Shown piece by piece: positions 45,701 to 53,847 of a DNA stretch of 64,000 nt. The first letter of the stretch is position 1; every line of letters starts with the position of its first letter. Below the pieces are notes generated by a model. The model saw nothing but the letters and a program-made list of their open reading frames with translations, searched no databases and was not told the DNA's origin. Source of the DNA: Algoriphagus sp. A40. Its GTDB lineage: Bacteria > Bacteroidota > Bacteroidia > Cytophagales > Cyclobacteriaceae. The stretch lies in NCBI RefSeq assembly GCF_002002735.1, contig NZ_MUNY01000072.1, positions 124,001 through 188,000 of the forward strand. The letters are read 5' to 3'. The position numbers and the translations under genes were made by a program.

Positions 45701-47552
45701 GACTGCCGTATTAACACCAATAGCAAACCCGGTTCCAACGGGGGCTGTTTTCGAATGGTTTAAAAACAGCGCACTTACCATTCCAATAGTTACAAGCCCT
45801 ATTCCAGATGCAAATGGCCATATTTTCCAAATTGCATCAAATGGAACACTTTCAGTTTCCGGCCTAACTTCTGCCAATTCTCCTCTTACTTATTATGTAA
45901 GAATTTCCGGTGGAAATTCATGCCCGGGATTTGTAGCTGCTCCAAAGGTTATTGTTAACAGACTTCCGAATTTGACCTCTACAATAAAAGACGAGGTCTG
46001 CTTTGGTGATAAAGGAACTATTACACTTACAGGAAGTGCAGGAGATGGCACTTTTACCTATTCCCTGGACGGAGTCACATTCCAGACAAACAACCTATTT
46101 TCGGTAACACCAGGAACTTACACAGGATATGTGAAAAGTGGGGCCGGTTGTTTGACCGAGCTACCAAATTTGATTGTAAAGGGACCGGTTTCGCCACTTG
46201 TAGTCACATTGCCCACTAAGCAGGACGCAACCTGCAACGCGTCTGATGGCAGTATTAGTTTTGAAATTTCCGGGGGTTACAATACAACCTATACTGTTTT
46301 GACTACTAGAAATGGACAAACCTACAAGACTGATGTCGTACCTGCCGGAACCTATGTCATGATGGGATTGCCATCCGGAAGCTATAGTTTCACAATAACT
46401 GATGCTGGAGGTTGTATGGTATCGGTTCCAGGGGATATTGAATTGGAAAATCTCCTCACTCCACTTGCTGCAAATGACGAGGTAATCTGTGAGGGAGAAA
46501 CTGCCTCTCTAATACCTTCAACAACACAAACAGGAGTAACTCCGATATTTACCTGGTACCAAAATGCCAATGGAACCGGTCAAATTTTGTCAGGCACAAG
46601 CAATGGTGTAACCTACCAAATTGCCTCTAATGGAACACTGTCTATTTCAGGACTTCAGGGTCGGCAAAACCCTTATGTTTATTACCTGAAAATATCTGGA
46701 AATGGTATTTGCGAACCACCTCTTGAACAGGTAGAGGTGCTTGTTTATGATATCCCAAACCTGAGAGTATCCAATCCCTCAATCGTATGTGACCCCATGG
46801 GAACGGTTGATCTAACACAATTTATTGAGGGATTTGATCCTAATATTTACGATTACCTCATATTTAATCCATCAGGCAGCATAATGCGAATTGATGAATT
46901 GAATGCAGTAAATCAAAGTGGAAGTTATCAAGTCCAAAACGCAATTAAAGGATCAAGCTGCTGGTCTCCAAATCAAAGAATTCAGGTTTTGATAACCGAG
47001 GAAGAATTGATTCCAGACTTCAATTATGAGGCTGATTTGGGTGGAGGGAATTTCATAGCAAATTCCGAGGCACAGATTTTGGAGCAGGTGAATTTCTTGG
47101 ATACTTCATTGGGTAAAGTGATTATCTGGAATTGGGATTTTGGCGATGGTGCAAGCAGTTCAGAAGAAAACCCATCCCATGTTTATAATAAAAAAGGAAC
47201 CTATACTGTGACACTGACCACCATCGATGAAATCGGATGTATAGCAGTTACCCAAAAAGTAATCACGGTCTTGGATGATTATGTGGTTATTGTTCCCAAT
47301 GCATTTACGCCAGATGGCCTAAAAAATCAATATTTCAAACCCCAATTCAGGGGAATTGCCTCGATGGAATTCTACGTGTTTAATACCTGGGGAGAATTGA
47401 TTTTTGAAGCAAATAGTCTTGAAACCTTGGGTTGGGATGGAACCTTAAACGGGAAAAATGCTCCAAATGGGAATTTCGTTTACAGAGTAGTTTTTCAAAC
47501 CCGTTCTGGCGAGAAACTTGAAAAAACCGGTGTGTTTATATTAATACGATAA
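39798..47552 (+). CDS. Giant SprB-repeat adhesin with L-type lectin-like N-terminus and T9SS C-terminal domain
   Basis: A 2584-residue exported protein. After the signal peptide (about 1-27) comes an L-type lectin-like domain (about 40-370) with GDGFSFFLFDG, GGSLGYSPL and YMGIGLDERGNWG. An Ig/cadherin-like region follows. From about residue 630 come six Ig-like/SprB/SprB triads of about 260-300 residues and a seventh Ig-like domain. Near the end is a PKD domain (WNWDFGDGASSSEENPSHVY), then a gliding-type T9SS C-terminal domain beginning IVPNAFTPDG. It should sit on the outer surface and bind sugars. The stop codon abuts a SprF-like gene, its likely secretion partner. Confidence 0.87.
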   Translation: MTKEKKVNLFQFFILLLLGLLGNESYAQVAIPRDGFPYCEPFTSSTPRANTIFDGDPVSAFLTSGNLDPSNQGVLRLTNNDADQRGYVFVDLPFSSAYGIKTSFEYFAYAPWDLVEGPGDGFSFFLFDGTISAATFEIGGLGGSLGYSPLRYSGGNFGGGYGLKGAYMGIGLDERGNWGNQFEGKYGGFANPFQYGSGLSPAFFPRYPNSIAIRGPVEAADAVRDNGMTGNFVGFPALFPSPPVYNSYQFIDGKILNNDPSDGSPFDVLDPKFFLPSNQRFTVGAQGRVENCAQVGYRKVFIDLRPIGNGNYTISMDMLVRTAFGIQVVNIFNNVPYPYTAPQNLKVGFAAATGAAKRSIHEIRNVTVEVSSIDPLLAPNPPNLDEKVCFNEDLTFDFDVALPAQNQFIRCLQLYTTNPGPPNNASNPNGDPTVGNCGLSGVCIEKCKPENKTIVVPGVGTFESILENLTDQNFGNERNEAKIKFTPVPGFFGTHTIFYNVLDNYGLTSEPRTVTVTVNPFPKIDSSGAIVGPTCNGQNDGNINNVVLKDLIPGYTFSWTDPAGNLIPNINYTVTETTVGGYIQATIGVNNINLGKYTLTVNNPATNSACDDTFDFNVIDVRGTPVAVILDDQEVCDGTPVIFLPQLEDPTDANNPTFLWWKNINKTAGSQISNGLTEGGVTYTIAAPGVLTITGLPQSATPYEYFVEVKADPSQNLCATPPGSLKRVQVLVLPPLNISATVTDDLCRQSTGQIIVTATGGFPTKTYSLDGGPFQPSNTFSNLLPGTYTIDVNAGTNCIGTITRTINGPATALSITYLDQVNPSCGLNNGALRFQAGGGTPGYTFTINGSPVTPVLAGGIFTISGLAPTANYTVQITDTNSCPANFTTPSFSAIPIPSFGVTDDVICPGETAILTPTILELSNALNLIYTWKDKNGNNLVNGGGITYTVNSTTGELSIAGLQESANPYEYTLVVGGTNICNNTPIPAKVTVNPSPKLNPPTVVNVSCFGENTGTITLIPTDPAQAANYQYSIDGGTSFQASPVFGNLVANTYDFIIRNSVTGCSSELKGVIVSQPTELILNLDKFIQAACGVPNGQLEISFIGGTLGYKLELLLNGTVIQTNNSPTSPTVYANLAPGNYQVRITDNLSCVKTIDQTLINDVGIPISVDPMTDELCFGDISKITPVVSTSGSAQLKWYKDAAATQEIVSSPTPDANGHVFTINSTTQELTVGGLKAGNYNYYLVAKGPGYCPNPPFVASVKVYEPIVATPVVTDEICFGAKDGTITVNATGADGNFEYSLNNGPFVSTKVFTGLDKGTYTIDIRSTGNNGCTFQTTATVNAPSVPISVNSPGILRSSCDLPNGSIENLVISGGWAGYTVEWRKGSLTGPIVPGGLTGAENLLADTYFLIVKDQKGCSVSFDFVVEEMPDPVFVVAPVEVCAGENVVLTPVNTVSGSADSQIKWFKNSGLTQEITTGPDTANPAIGYSINASGQLTVTGLPGSETIYTYYMQTVCTGEVVPVEVMVRIVPDLVFETTPEICFGAADGKIRIISGAVGTFEYSIDGNSPISQAGLEALTFAPKVYSVAVTNAGLCLKTYQVEVLGPSNPISRGTFTVQRSSCNLDNGSIENLVISGGWGEFTTEWRKGSLTGPIIPGDIKGAKDLGPGNYYLIVTDKEGCQEEFDFTITEQPQPNFQVNSPEICAGENAVFNPVNTVSGSSPTELRWYKDSGKTQPIQNGPDAANPAVVYTINSTTGQLSIAGLVGKSTTYSYFLHVVCSDQLVKADVLVRVVPDPKFVTEPVSCFGGNDGKIIIQSGGDSKYSYSVDGGAALTEPQLEALSFKAKKYSVTVSNQGFCLTSFEVEVMQPVSALAVAPLTKFDPGCGADVGIIRTQITGGWAPYSVTLFKNGTAANTQTIQGPAYEITNLSPGQYYLSVTDAEGCAINSNTITMVYGPTQVLVDDIEICEGETAVLTPIANPVPTGAVFEWFKNSALTIPIVTSPIPDANGHIFQIASNGTLSVSGLTSANSPLTYYVRISGGNSCPGFVAAPKVIVNRLPNLTSTIKDEVCFGDKGTITLTGSAGDGTFTYSLDGVTFQTNNLFSVTPGTYTGYVKSGAGCLTELPNLIVKGPVSPLVVTLPTKQDATCNASDGSISFEISGGYNTTYTVLTTRNGQTYKTDVVPAGTYVMMGLPSGSYSFTITDAGGCMVSVPGDIELENLLTPLAANDEVICEGETASLIPSTTQTGVTPIFTWYQNANGTGQILSGTSNGVTYQIASNGTLSISGLQGRQNPYVYYLKISGNGICEPPLEQVEVLVYDIPNLRVSNPSIVCDPMGTVDLTQFIEGFDPNIYDYLIFNPSGSIMRIDELNAVNQSGSYQVQNAIKGSSCWSPNQRIQVLITEEELIPDFNYEADLGGGNFIANSEAQILEQVNFLDTSLGKVIIWNWDFGDGASSSEENPSHVYNKKGTYTVTLTTIDEIGCIAVTQKVITVLDDYVVIVPNAFTPDGLKNQYFKPQFRGIASMEFYVFNTWGELIFEANSLETLGWDGTLNGKNAPNGNFVYRVVFQTRSGEKLEKTGVFILIR
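43849..45477 (+). repeat. Recently duplicated cassettes inside the giant adhesin
   Basis: Two adjacent cassettes are the most alike. NGSIENLVISGGW recurs with a 786-bp (262-residue) offset (codons near 43878 and 44664), followed in both by EWRKGSLTGPI and PVNTVSGS. A weaker third copy (TQITGGWAPYSV) begins near 45457. The segment is protein-coding and in frame throughout. Confidence 0.75.
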
Positions 47553-48590
47553 ATGGCAAAAAAGCTGTTAATAGGTTGGTTTGCGTTATTATTCTTGGTT
47601 TTGCCTTTGGCAAAAGCCCAGGATGTCCAATATTCCCAATTTTATGCAGCTCCTCTTTATCTCAACCCCGCCCTTACAGGCGCTTCCGAGCTCACCAGGG
47701 TTGGTGTCAACTACCGAAACCAATGGCCTGGACTCGACCATAGCTTCAATTCTTATTCGGCCTACATTGATCACTACATCTTTGACTATAACAGTGGGAT
47801 TGGGCTGATTTTCAACGGAAACCAGGAGACCATGGCCAACCTTTCTACCAATGAAATCGGCCTGAGCTATTCCTACAGACTCCGTCTGAGTGATAAGTTT
47901 TTTTTCAGAGTAGGTGGGCAGGTGAGCTACATGCAGCGTGACGCCTTCTTCTCAGATTTGGTATTTGGATCCATGATTGACATCGTAAACGGGACTGTCG
48001 GAGGCATTACCGATGAGCTTAACGGCATTCCCTTAGACAGCCGATATTCATTTGTCGATTATGCCGTTGGGGGGATGTTTTACAATGACAAGTTTTGGCT
48101 GGGAGCTTCTGCGCACCACCTCACTGAACCGAATATTTCCTTTGTGGATGATCAGACCAGTGTATTGCCTATGAAGGTCTCACTGCAGGGTGGTTACAAA
48201 ATAGACCTAGCTCCGGGTAGCAGGGATTATTTCACCAATAATTACAAAGAACGCTCAGTTTCCTTCGCCTTCAATTACAAGCAGCAGGAGCCCTTTAGCC
48301 AATTGGATGTTGGGGCACAGTTGTTTTTGCAGCCTTTGGTGTTAGGAGTTTGGTATAGAGGACTTCCTACCAAAAACAACCTTCCAAACAATGAGGCATT
48401 CATTGGATTGGTTGGGGTGGCACTCGAAAGCGGATTGGATATAGGTTACTCCTATGATGTCACTACTTCCAAACTTGGACAAAAAAACAGTGGTGGTGCA
48501 CATGAAATCTCCATCAGATACACTTTTTTGTGGGGTGATCCCAGGTCAAGAAGCCAGAGATCCCGGATAATTCCTTGCTTTAGGTATTGA
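47553..48590 (+). CDS. PorP/SprF family T9SS protein (first copy)
   Basis: A 345-residue outer-membrane protein with a signal peptide (about 1-22). The hallmark start of the mature domain is AQDVQYSQFYAAPLYLNPA, then GVNYRNQWPGL. It ends with the short motif CFRY. SprF is needed to deliver the SprB adhesin to the surface, and PorP-like proteins often pair with a T9SS substrate gene. Its ATG directly follows the giant adhesin's stop codon, so it is likely the dedicated partner. It is a paralogue of the gene at 51053. Confidence 0.9.
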   Translation: MAKKLLIGWFALLFLVLPLAKAQDVQYSQFYAAPLYLNPALTGASELTRVGVNYRNQWPGLDHSFNSYSAYIDHYIFDYNSGIGLIFNGNQETMANLSTNEIGLSYSYRLRLSDKFFFRVGGQVSYMQRDAFFSDLVFGSMIDIVNGTVGGITDELNGIPLDSRYSFVDYAVGGMFYNDKFWLGASAHHLTEPNISFVDDQTSVLPMKVSLQGGYKIDLAPGSRDYFTNNYKERSVSFAFNYKQQEPFSQLDVGAQLFLQPLVLGVWYRGLPTKNNLPNNEAFIGLVGVALESGLDIGYSYDVTTSKLGQKNSGGAHEISIRYTFLWGDPRSRSQRSRIIPCFRY

Positions 48591-48964
48591 TATTCAACAG
48601 GAAATTCCACCGAACGAAAAAAAATCAAAAATATTTTAAAGTTTTTTCAAGGCCTGTTCAGCAGGCCTTTTTTCATTTCACATCCTAAAAAAAGCATCAC
48701 CTCAACAGTTTTTTAATTTATAATACATTTTGAAGAAAAATTAGACTTTTCCAAGTACCGCACTTCCTTTACAACAAATCCCCTCTCGCTAGGAAAATAG
48801 AATTTTTAGATACTATTTTCTCAAATACAGCATTTTTAAAGAATATCATTTTGCTGTATGTGATTTACAAAAAATATTATTCTTAAAAACGAAATACACA
48901 AAAGGGTTTTTATAAAACAAAAATCCTGGGCTGAAAGAGCCGAAAAACAAAATGAAGTGCAAAA
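48591..48964. other. Intergenic gap between the two adhesin modules
   Basis: About 374 bp with no gene. It holds an intrinsic terminator at 48649-48675 and then very AT-rich sequence. An 8-bp perfect inverted repeat (ATACAGCA 48825-48832 and TGCTGTAT 48852-48859) lies roughly 105 bp before the next start codon. No strong promoter consensus stands out. Confidence 0.7.
48649..48675 (+). terminator. Intrinsic terminator after the first SprF-like gene
   Basis: Stem AAGGCCTG/CAGGCCTT (48649-48656 with 48662-48669) and a following run of T. It separates the two adhesin/SprF modules into distinct transcripts. Confidence 0.85.
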
Positions 48965-51049
48965 ATGAAAGTGTCAAATAAAATGTCAAGCGTTAAGATT
49001 CTCTTGCTGATACTCAGCATGACAATCAATTATACTGCCTTGGCACAATTTGCCTTCAACATCCCAAAACATCAGAATGATCGGATTTCCAGCTATTCCC
49101 CAATACAGGTTGCTGTGAGCGGAAAATTGGCACTCTGCTCTCACAGCGAAAAAGGAAATATCCTCCTGGACATAAGTGGTGGAGTACCTCCTTATACATT
49201 TAGATGGAATACCAATGAAACCACCCAAAACAGAACCAATCTCTATGCGGGGACTTATACGGTTTTGATCTCCGATTCACAGGGAACTTCACATACGGAG
49301 CGGATCATAATCCAGCCACCGTTCCCGCTGATTCTCAATCCGGTTGAAAAAAAGGATGCGACCTGTGGCTCTGGCTATGACGGATACGCCAAAATCAGCG
49401 TCAAAATCGGACGCAACGATTTCGAAGCAGACAGCCCACCCTATGAAATCAAATGGAGTCATGGTTTGAAGGATGTCTGGGAAGCCGAGGGTTTGGCTCC
49501 CGGAGTTTACACCGTTTTGGTTTCTGACAAATACAACTGTGATGTGAGTGTTTCATTCGAAATCAAAGCCGCAGCAGAAGGAATCCAAGTATCCGAATCC
49601 ATTCAAAATCCCGTATGCGAATCTCCCGACTCCGGCCAAATCTCCCTGAATGTATCCGGTGGTGTTGCTCCTTACACCTACTCTTGGAGCAACGGTGCCA
49701 AAACAAAGGACCTTGACCAAATCAGTTCAGGAGCCTATCAGGTATTGATTACTGACAGCAAGGGATGCAGCTTTCAGGCTTCCTATACAATTGAATCTCT
49801 GGGTTCAGTTCAAATCTCCTCAAAAACAAAAGCCCCAAGTTGCCAAGGCTCTTCCGATGGAGAGATTGAGGTCTCTGCACTGGGAGGCAAAGCTCCATTT
49901 ACCTACTTGTGGAGTACCGGACAGAGTTCTCCAAAAATTACTGGCCTGTCTTCTGGAACTTATTCTGTGAAAATCTCAGATACATCGGGCTGCACTGTGG
50001 AACAGCAATTCTCTCTCACTAATCCAACATCTCTTTCACTTGAGGTATTGGAAAACCGCCCAGTATCCTGTTCCGGAAAAGCTGATGGAGGTATCTCTCT
50101 GAAAATCTCAGGAGCAAAGGGCACTTATCGCCTTTCCTGGTCAGATGGAATCAAAGACCTGCTCCAAAGAAAAGACCTGGTCGCCGGCACTTACACGATT
50201 ACTGCAACTGACGAGAGTGGTTGCTCAGTTAGCACCCAAGTGACAGTCACCGAATCTCAAAAAATCCAGGCAAGAATTGAAACTTCGCTGGATGTGGATT
50301 GCGCATCAGGAAAAGCGACTGGTGTGGCTTGGATTTCCATTCAGGGAGGAAAAGAACCCTACACGATTAAGTGGAATAGCAGTACAGCCAATTCACGTGA
50401 GATCAATTTCAACGCTGCCGGAATCCTCAAAGCCTCTGTGACAGATGCGCTAGGCTGTACTGTGGAAACTGAAGCCAAAGTGGACTTTCCCAATCAAAAT
50501 ACGCAGGGAGCCAGACTTGATTTCCAATACCGCAAACTAGCCATCACCAGTGAACCCGAGGTAATGGTCAAAGAAGAAATCCTGTTTGAAAGTGAAATTG
50601 CCCCGGAAATCATTGTCTGGGAATGGGAATTTGGGGACGGAAACAAATCCTCTGACAAAGATCCCGTCCACATTTTTTCCAAGGTGGGAGAATTTGAGGT
50701 AAAACTCACCGGCTATGATGTTTATGGCTGCTCCACTTTTGAAATCAATACCATTCAGGTCACTTCCCCGACCGAACTGATCGTCATTCCAAACGCATTC
50801 TCCCCAAACGGAGACGGGCTTAATGATTTCTTTATGCCAAAAATCAGAGCCATTTCATCGTTTCAGATGGAAATATTCAACCCCTGGGGCGAAAAACTCC
50901 ATATCACCCAAAGTCCCGAAAGCAGGGGCTGGGACGGCACTTACAAAGGCCAGCTGGTACCCGCCGGCAATTACCTCTATCAAATCACCTACACCACACT
51001 TGACGGGAATTCGATGACCCGTACAGGTGGAATTACCCTAATCAGATAG
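48965..51049 (+). CDS. SprB-repeat adhesin with T9SS C-terminal domain (second copy)
   Basis: A 694-residue exported protein with a signal peptide ending near ALAQF. Six SprB repeats follow, each starting around a conserved Cys and containing a GGVxPYTYxW type strand and a GTYxVxIxDxxGC close. Examples are GGVPPYTFRWNTNET, VSGGVAPYTYSWSNG and LGGKAPFTYLWSTG. A PKD domain (WEWEFGDGNKSSDKDP) precedes a gliding-type C-terminal domain starting IVIPNAFSPNGDGLNDFF. It lacks the lectin-like head of the first copy. It is followed after 3 bases by a SprF-like gene. Likely an outer-surface adhesin. Confidence 0.88.
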   Translation: MKVSNKMSSVKILLLILSMTINYTALAQFAFNIPKHQNDRISSYSPIQVAVSGKLALCSHSEKGNILLDISGGVPPYTFRWNTNETTQNRTNLYAGTYTVLISDSQGTSHTERIIIQPPFPLILNPVEKKDATCGSGYDGYAKISVKIGRNDFEADSPPYEIKWSHGLKDVWEAEGLAPGVYTVLVSDKYNCDVSVSFEIKAAAEGIQVSESIQNPVCESPDSGQISLNVSGGVAPYTYSWSNGAKTKDLDQISSGAYQVLITDSKGCSFQASYTIESLGSVQISSKTKAPSCQGSSDGEIEVSALGGKAPFTYLWSTGQSSPKITGLSSGTYSVKISDTSGCTVEQQFSLTNPTSLSLEVLENRPVSCSGKADGGISLKISGAKGTYRLSWSDGIKDLLQRKDLVAGTYTITATDESGCSVSTQVTVTESQKIQARIETSLDVDCASGKATGVAWISIQGGKEPYTIKWNSSTANSREINFNAAGILKASVTDALGCTVETEAKVDFPNQNTQGARLDFQYRKLAITSEPEVMVKEEILFESEIAPEIIVWEWEFGDGNKSSDKDPVHIFSKVGEFEVKLTGYDVYGCSTFEINTIQVTSPTELIVIPNAFSPNGDGLNDFFMPKIRAISSFQMEIFNPWGEKLHITQSPESRGWDGTYKGQLVPAGNYLYQITYTTLDGNSMTRTGGITLIR

Positions 51050-51052
51050 GTT

Positions 51053-52093
51053 ATGAGAATACATTTAAAGTTTATCACCCTAATGTTTATCCCCCTATGT
51101 TGCGCATCCCTGGGCCTTCGGGCTCAGGATGTGCAATATTCTCAGTTTTATGCCAATCCACTTTATCTCAATCCAGCTATGGCCGGTGCATCGGAGATGA
51201 CCCGGATTGGGGTAAATTACAGAAACCAGTGGCCGGGACTTGATCAGTCTTTTACTTCTTATTCTGCACATATTGACCATTACATGTTTAATATCAACAG
51301 CGGAATTGGACTTGTATTCAACCGATCTGAGCAAAGCATGGCCCACCTGAGCGTTTCCGAAATTGGCGCCACCTATTCCTACCGAGCTCGTCTGGGATTC
51401 AAGTCGTTTCTTAGAGTAGGCGGCCAGGTCAGTTATATGGATCGGGATGCCTATTTTGGAAACCTGGTCTTTGGCAGCCAGATTGATGACCAAACAGGAG
51501 CAATCGGAGATTTTTCCGGAGAAAACCTGGGTGCAGATTTCAGCCATCAATTTGTAGACTACAGCCTCGGCATGTTGTTCAACAATGAAAACGCCTGGCT
51601 TGGAATTTCGGCTCACCACATTACCCAGCCAAATATTTCTTTCATTGATGGCCAGGTAAGTGAACTCCCCTTGAAACTTTCCGCACACGGAGGATATCGG
51701 ATTGATCTATCAGGAGGCTCAGCCAAAAACTTCATGAACCAACGTTCAGGTACCAGAGATCTTACTTTGGCTTTCAACTACAAAAACCAAGGGCCATTTA
51801 CCCAACTGGATCTGGGAGCTCAGATTAACCTTCAGCCACTTGTTTTAGGAGTCTGGTATCGCGGAATACCTGTATCTGACGTCACCCAATCCAACCACGA
51901 ATCAGTGATCGCCCTGGTTGGAATTTCCCTTGGGAATGGCCTGGATGTGGGATACAGCCATGATTTCACCATTTCATCCCTTGGAAATGGAAACACCGGC
52001 GGTGCAAATGAGATTTCCCTCAGATACAGCTTCCTGGCAGGATCAGCCAAAGGCGCAGGGAGAAAATCCTCCATGCCTTGCTTTAAGTATTAA
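51053..52093 (+). CDS. PorP/SprF family T9SS protein (second copy)
   Basis: A 346-residue outer-membrane protein closely similar to the one at 47553. It has the same AQDVQYSQFYANPLYLNPA start, GVNYRNQWPGLDQSF, RVGGQVSYMDRDAYF and a final CFKY motif. It begins 3 bases after the second adhesin's stop codon and should serve that adhesin. The pair of modules looks like a tandem duplication in which the SprF-like partners stayed alike while the adhesins diverged. Confidence 0.9.
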   Translation: MRIHLKFITLMFIPLCCASLGLRAQDVQYSQFYANPLYLNPAMAGASEMTRIGVNYRNQWPGLDQSFTSYSAHIDHYMFNINSGIGLVFNRSEQSMAHLSVSEIGATYSYRARLGFKSFLRVGGQVSYMDRDAYFGNLVFGSQIDDQTGAIGDFSGENLGADFSHQFVDYSLGMLFNNENAWLGISAHHITQPNISFIDGQVSELPLKLSAHGGYRIDLSGGSAKNFMNQRSGTRDLTLAFNYKNQGPFTQLDLGAQINLQPLVLGVWYRGIPVSDVTQSNHESVIALVGISLGNGLDVGYSHDFTISSLGNGNTGGANEISLRYSFLAGSAKGAGRKSSMPCFKY

Positions 52094-52139
52094 CCGATAG
52101 GGGATTCAGGACACTGGAATAGTAAATAAATCATCAAAC

Positions 52140-52628
52140 TCAATTTTTCAAGCTGGAACGAAATTGATCACAGGGCATAGGTACCAAATTGACTTCATGG
52201 CTGAAGTCCAAGGAATCGATGCTTTTAAAAACTACTATTCCGTCGCTTTCCACGATTTCTCCAAATCCTTCCCTCCAACCTTCTCCAAACCGCTTGAATA
52301 CGACTTGCCGCTTGGAAGAGTCTCCTTCTGAAAGAAAGTTGAACTCGGCTATCAGCAGAGAATCCTTTAGCGTTCCTTTGATTAACCCCCAGCTTTTGTC
52401 TTTCTCAAAAAATAAATAGGCAAGCTCACCAGTCACATTGAATTCATCCGGCTGAATTCTCATGCGAATAGTATCTTTTCCACTGACGTACTGAAAACAG
52501 TCTTCCAGAATCTCAGCTTTGGATACGCTGTCTGGGGAAAAGTGGGCATCAATTGGGGAATCTTCCTTCGGACCATTGCAAGCGGCAATGGCAAAAACTG
52601 CCAGTAAAAGGACACAAAGCGCTTTCAT
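52140..52628 (-). CDS. Lipoprotein of unknown function
   Basis: A 162-residue lipoprotein with lipobox IAAC and lipidated Cys17. The mature part is acidic and contains beta-rich stretches (for example GELAYLFFEKDKSWGLIKG). No motif gives a function. It lies convergent to the second SprF-like gene and downstream of the TolB-like gene on the same strand, with a terminator between them at 52670-52686. Confidence 0.75.
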   Translation of the reverse strand: MKALCVLLLAVFAIAACNGPKEDSPIDAHFSPDSVSKAEILEDCFQYVSGKDTIRMRIQPDEFNVTGELAYLFFEKDKSWGLIKGTLKDSLLIAEFNFLSEGDSSKRQVVFKRFGEGWREGFGEIVESDGIVVFKSIDSLDFSHEVNLVPMPCDQFRSSLKN

Positions 52629-52669
52629 AGTTGTTTATCAGATGGTTAGATCAGATATGAAACAAAAAA

Positions 52670-52686
52670 GCCGCCAAAAAGGCGGC
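52670..52686 (-). terminator. Intrinsic terminator after the TolB-like gene
   Basis: A GCCGCC/GGCGGC stem with an A-rich loop; on the minus strand it is followed by a run of T. It lies past the stop codon of the propeller gene. Confidence 0.75.
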
Positions 52687-52714
52687 CATGGTGTGTGCCT
52701 GGATGAAGTGCTAT

Positions 52715-53824
52715 CTAGTTTCCGATCCACTCCGCCACAAACAGATTGGTGTCACGTGTTCCGCCGTTGTTTCGGTTGGAGGAAAAGACCAGGTATTTGC
52801 CGTCATTGGAGAAAACCGGGAAGGCGTCGAAAGTCCCGTCATGGGTGATTCGGGTCAGACCAGTGCCATCCAGATTGATCATGAAAAGGTTAAAAGGATA
52901 GCCTCTTTCGGTTTGATGATTGGAGGCGAAGATGAGCTTTTCACCAGAAGGATGAAAGAAAGGTGCCCAGTTGGCTTTGCCCAAACTCGTGATCTTCTTG
53001 ACATCCGAGCCATCCGCATTGGCCACATACAGTTCCATTTCGGTTGGCTTTACCAGGCCTTCTTTGAGCAAGTCCTTGTATTCGGTAACTTCCTCTTCAC
53101 TCTGCGGACGGGAAGCTCTCCAAACCAATTTGCTGCCATCGGGGGAGAAAAATGCACCCCCATCGTAGCCTAGTTCTGTTGTGATTTGCTTCACATCCGA
53201 GCCGTCGATATTCATCGTGTAAAGTTCCAAATCACCTGAGCGCATGGAGGTAAAGACGATTTTGTCACCTTTTGGAGACACGGTCGCTTCGGCGTCATAG
53301 CCAGGTTCGCTGGTCAATTGGGATAGGACCGTTCCATTCAAATCAGCAGTAAAAATGTCAAAGTTCTCGTAAATCGGCCAAACGTATTTCCCATCGGATC
53401 TTCTCTCCGGCACTGGAGGGCAAGACTCACCACCCAAATGGGTAGAGGCGTAAACAAAGGTTTTATTACCTGGAAGAAAGTAGGAGCAAGTGGTGCGACC
53501 GAGTCCTGTGCTGATTTTTTTGGGAGCATTGGCTTTGAGGTCGTCGGTTTGCCAGTTCACAAAAAACACCTGATCACATGAATTATCCCAGCCTGCGAAA
53601 TCTGACTGAAATACCAGCATCGAATCATCGAAAGACCAATAGGCCTCGGCGTTATTTCCGCCAAAAGTGATTTGTTTGATGTTTTTGAGGTATTTCATTT
53701 CCTCTGGATGAAGCAACAGCGAGTCGGAAACAGAATGAGCTTCAGTTTCGGGTTGGACGATTGATTCGGTTTTTGGGCTATTTGCAAAAGCCGAAAGAAG
53801 GATGGAAAATAGGATTTGGATCAT
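52715..53824 (-). CDS. TolB-like/WD40-like propeller protein, exported
   Basis: A 369-residue protein with a short signal peptide (about 1-15). At least four PD40/TolB-type blades are visible through the recurring pattern SPDGSKLVW, such as VSPKGDKIVFTSMRSGDLELYT, FSPDGSKLVWRASRP and FHPSGEKLIFASNH. The conserved NIDGSDVKQIT pieces complete each blade. Exported propellers of this type often bind proteins or sugars. The gene is divergent from the M28 peptidase gene. Function unknown. Confidence 0.85.
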   Translation of the reverse strand: MIQILFSILLSAFANSPKTESIVQPETEAHSVSDSLLLHPEEMKYLKNIKQITFGGNNAEAYWSFDDSMLVFQSDFAGWDNSCDQVFFVNWQTDDLKANAPKKISTGLGRTTCSYFLPGNKTFVYASTHLGGESCPPVPERRSDGKYVWPIYENFDIFTADLNGTVLSQLTSEPGYDAEATVSPKGDKIVFTSMRSGDLELYTMNIDGSDVKQITTELGYDGGAFFSPDGSKLVWRASRPQSEEEVTEYKDLLKEGLVKPTEMELYVANADGSDVKKITSLGKANWAPFFHPSGEKLIFASNHQTERGYPFNLFMINLDGTGLTRITHDGTFDAFPVFSNDGKYLVFSSNRNNGGTRDTNLFVAEWIGN

Positions 53825-53847
53825 TTTAAAGTTCGAAATTGAAAGAA

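Noticed and set aside
39798-47552. Periodic repeats that might be a CRISPR or tandem DNA array
   Set aside because: The period is about 786 bp, in frame, and reflects protein cassettes; no short direct repeats with unique spacers are present.
51095-51688. 197-residue minus-strand frame in the second SprF-like gene
   Set aside because: A similar antisense frame appears in the first copy, which follows from the paralogous sense sequence rather than from a real gene.
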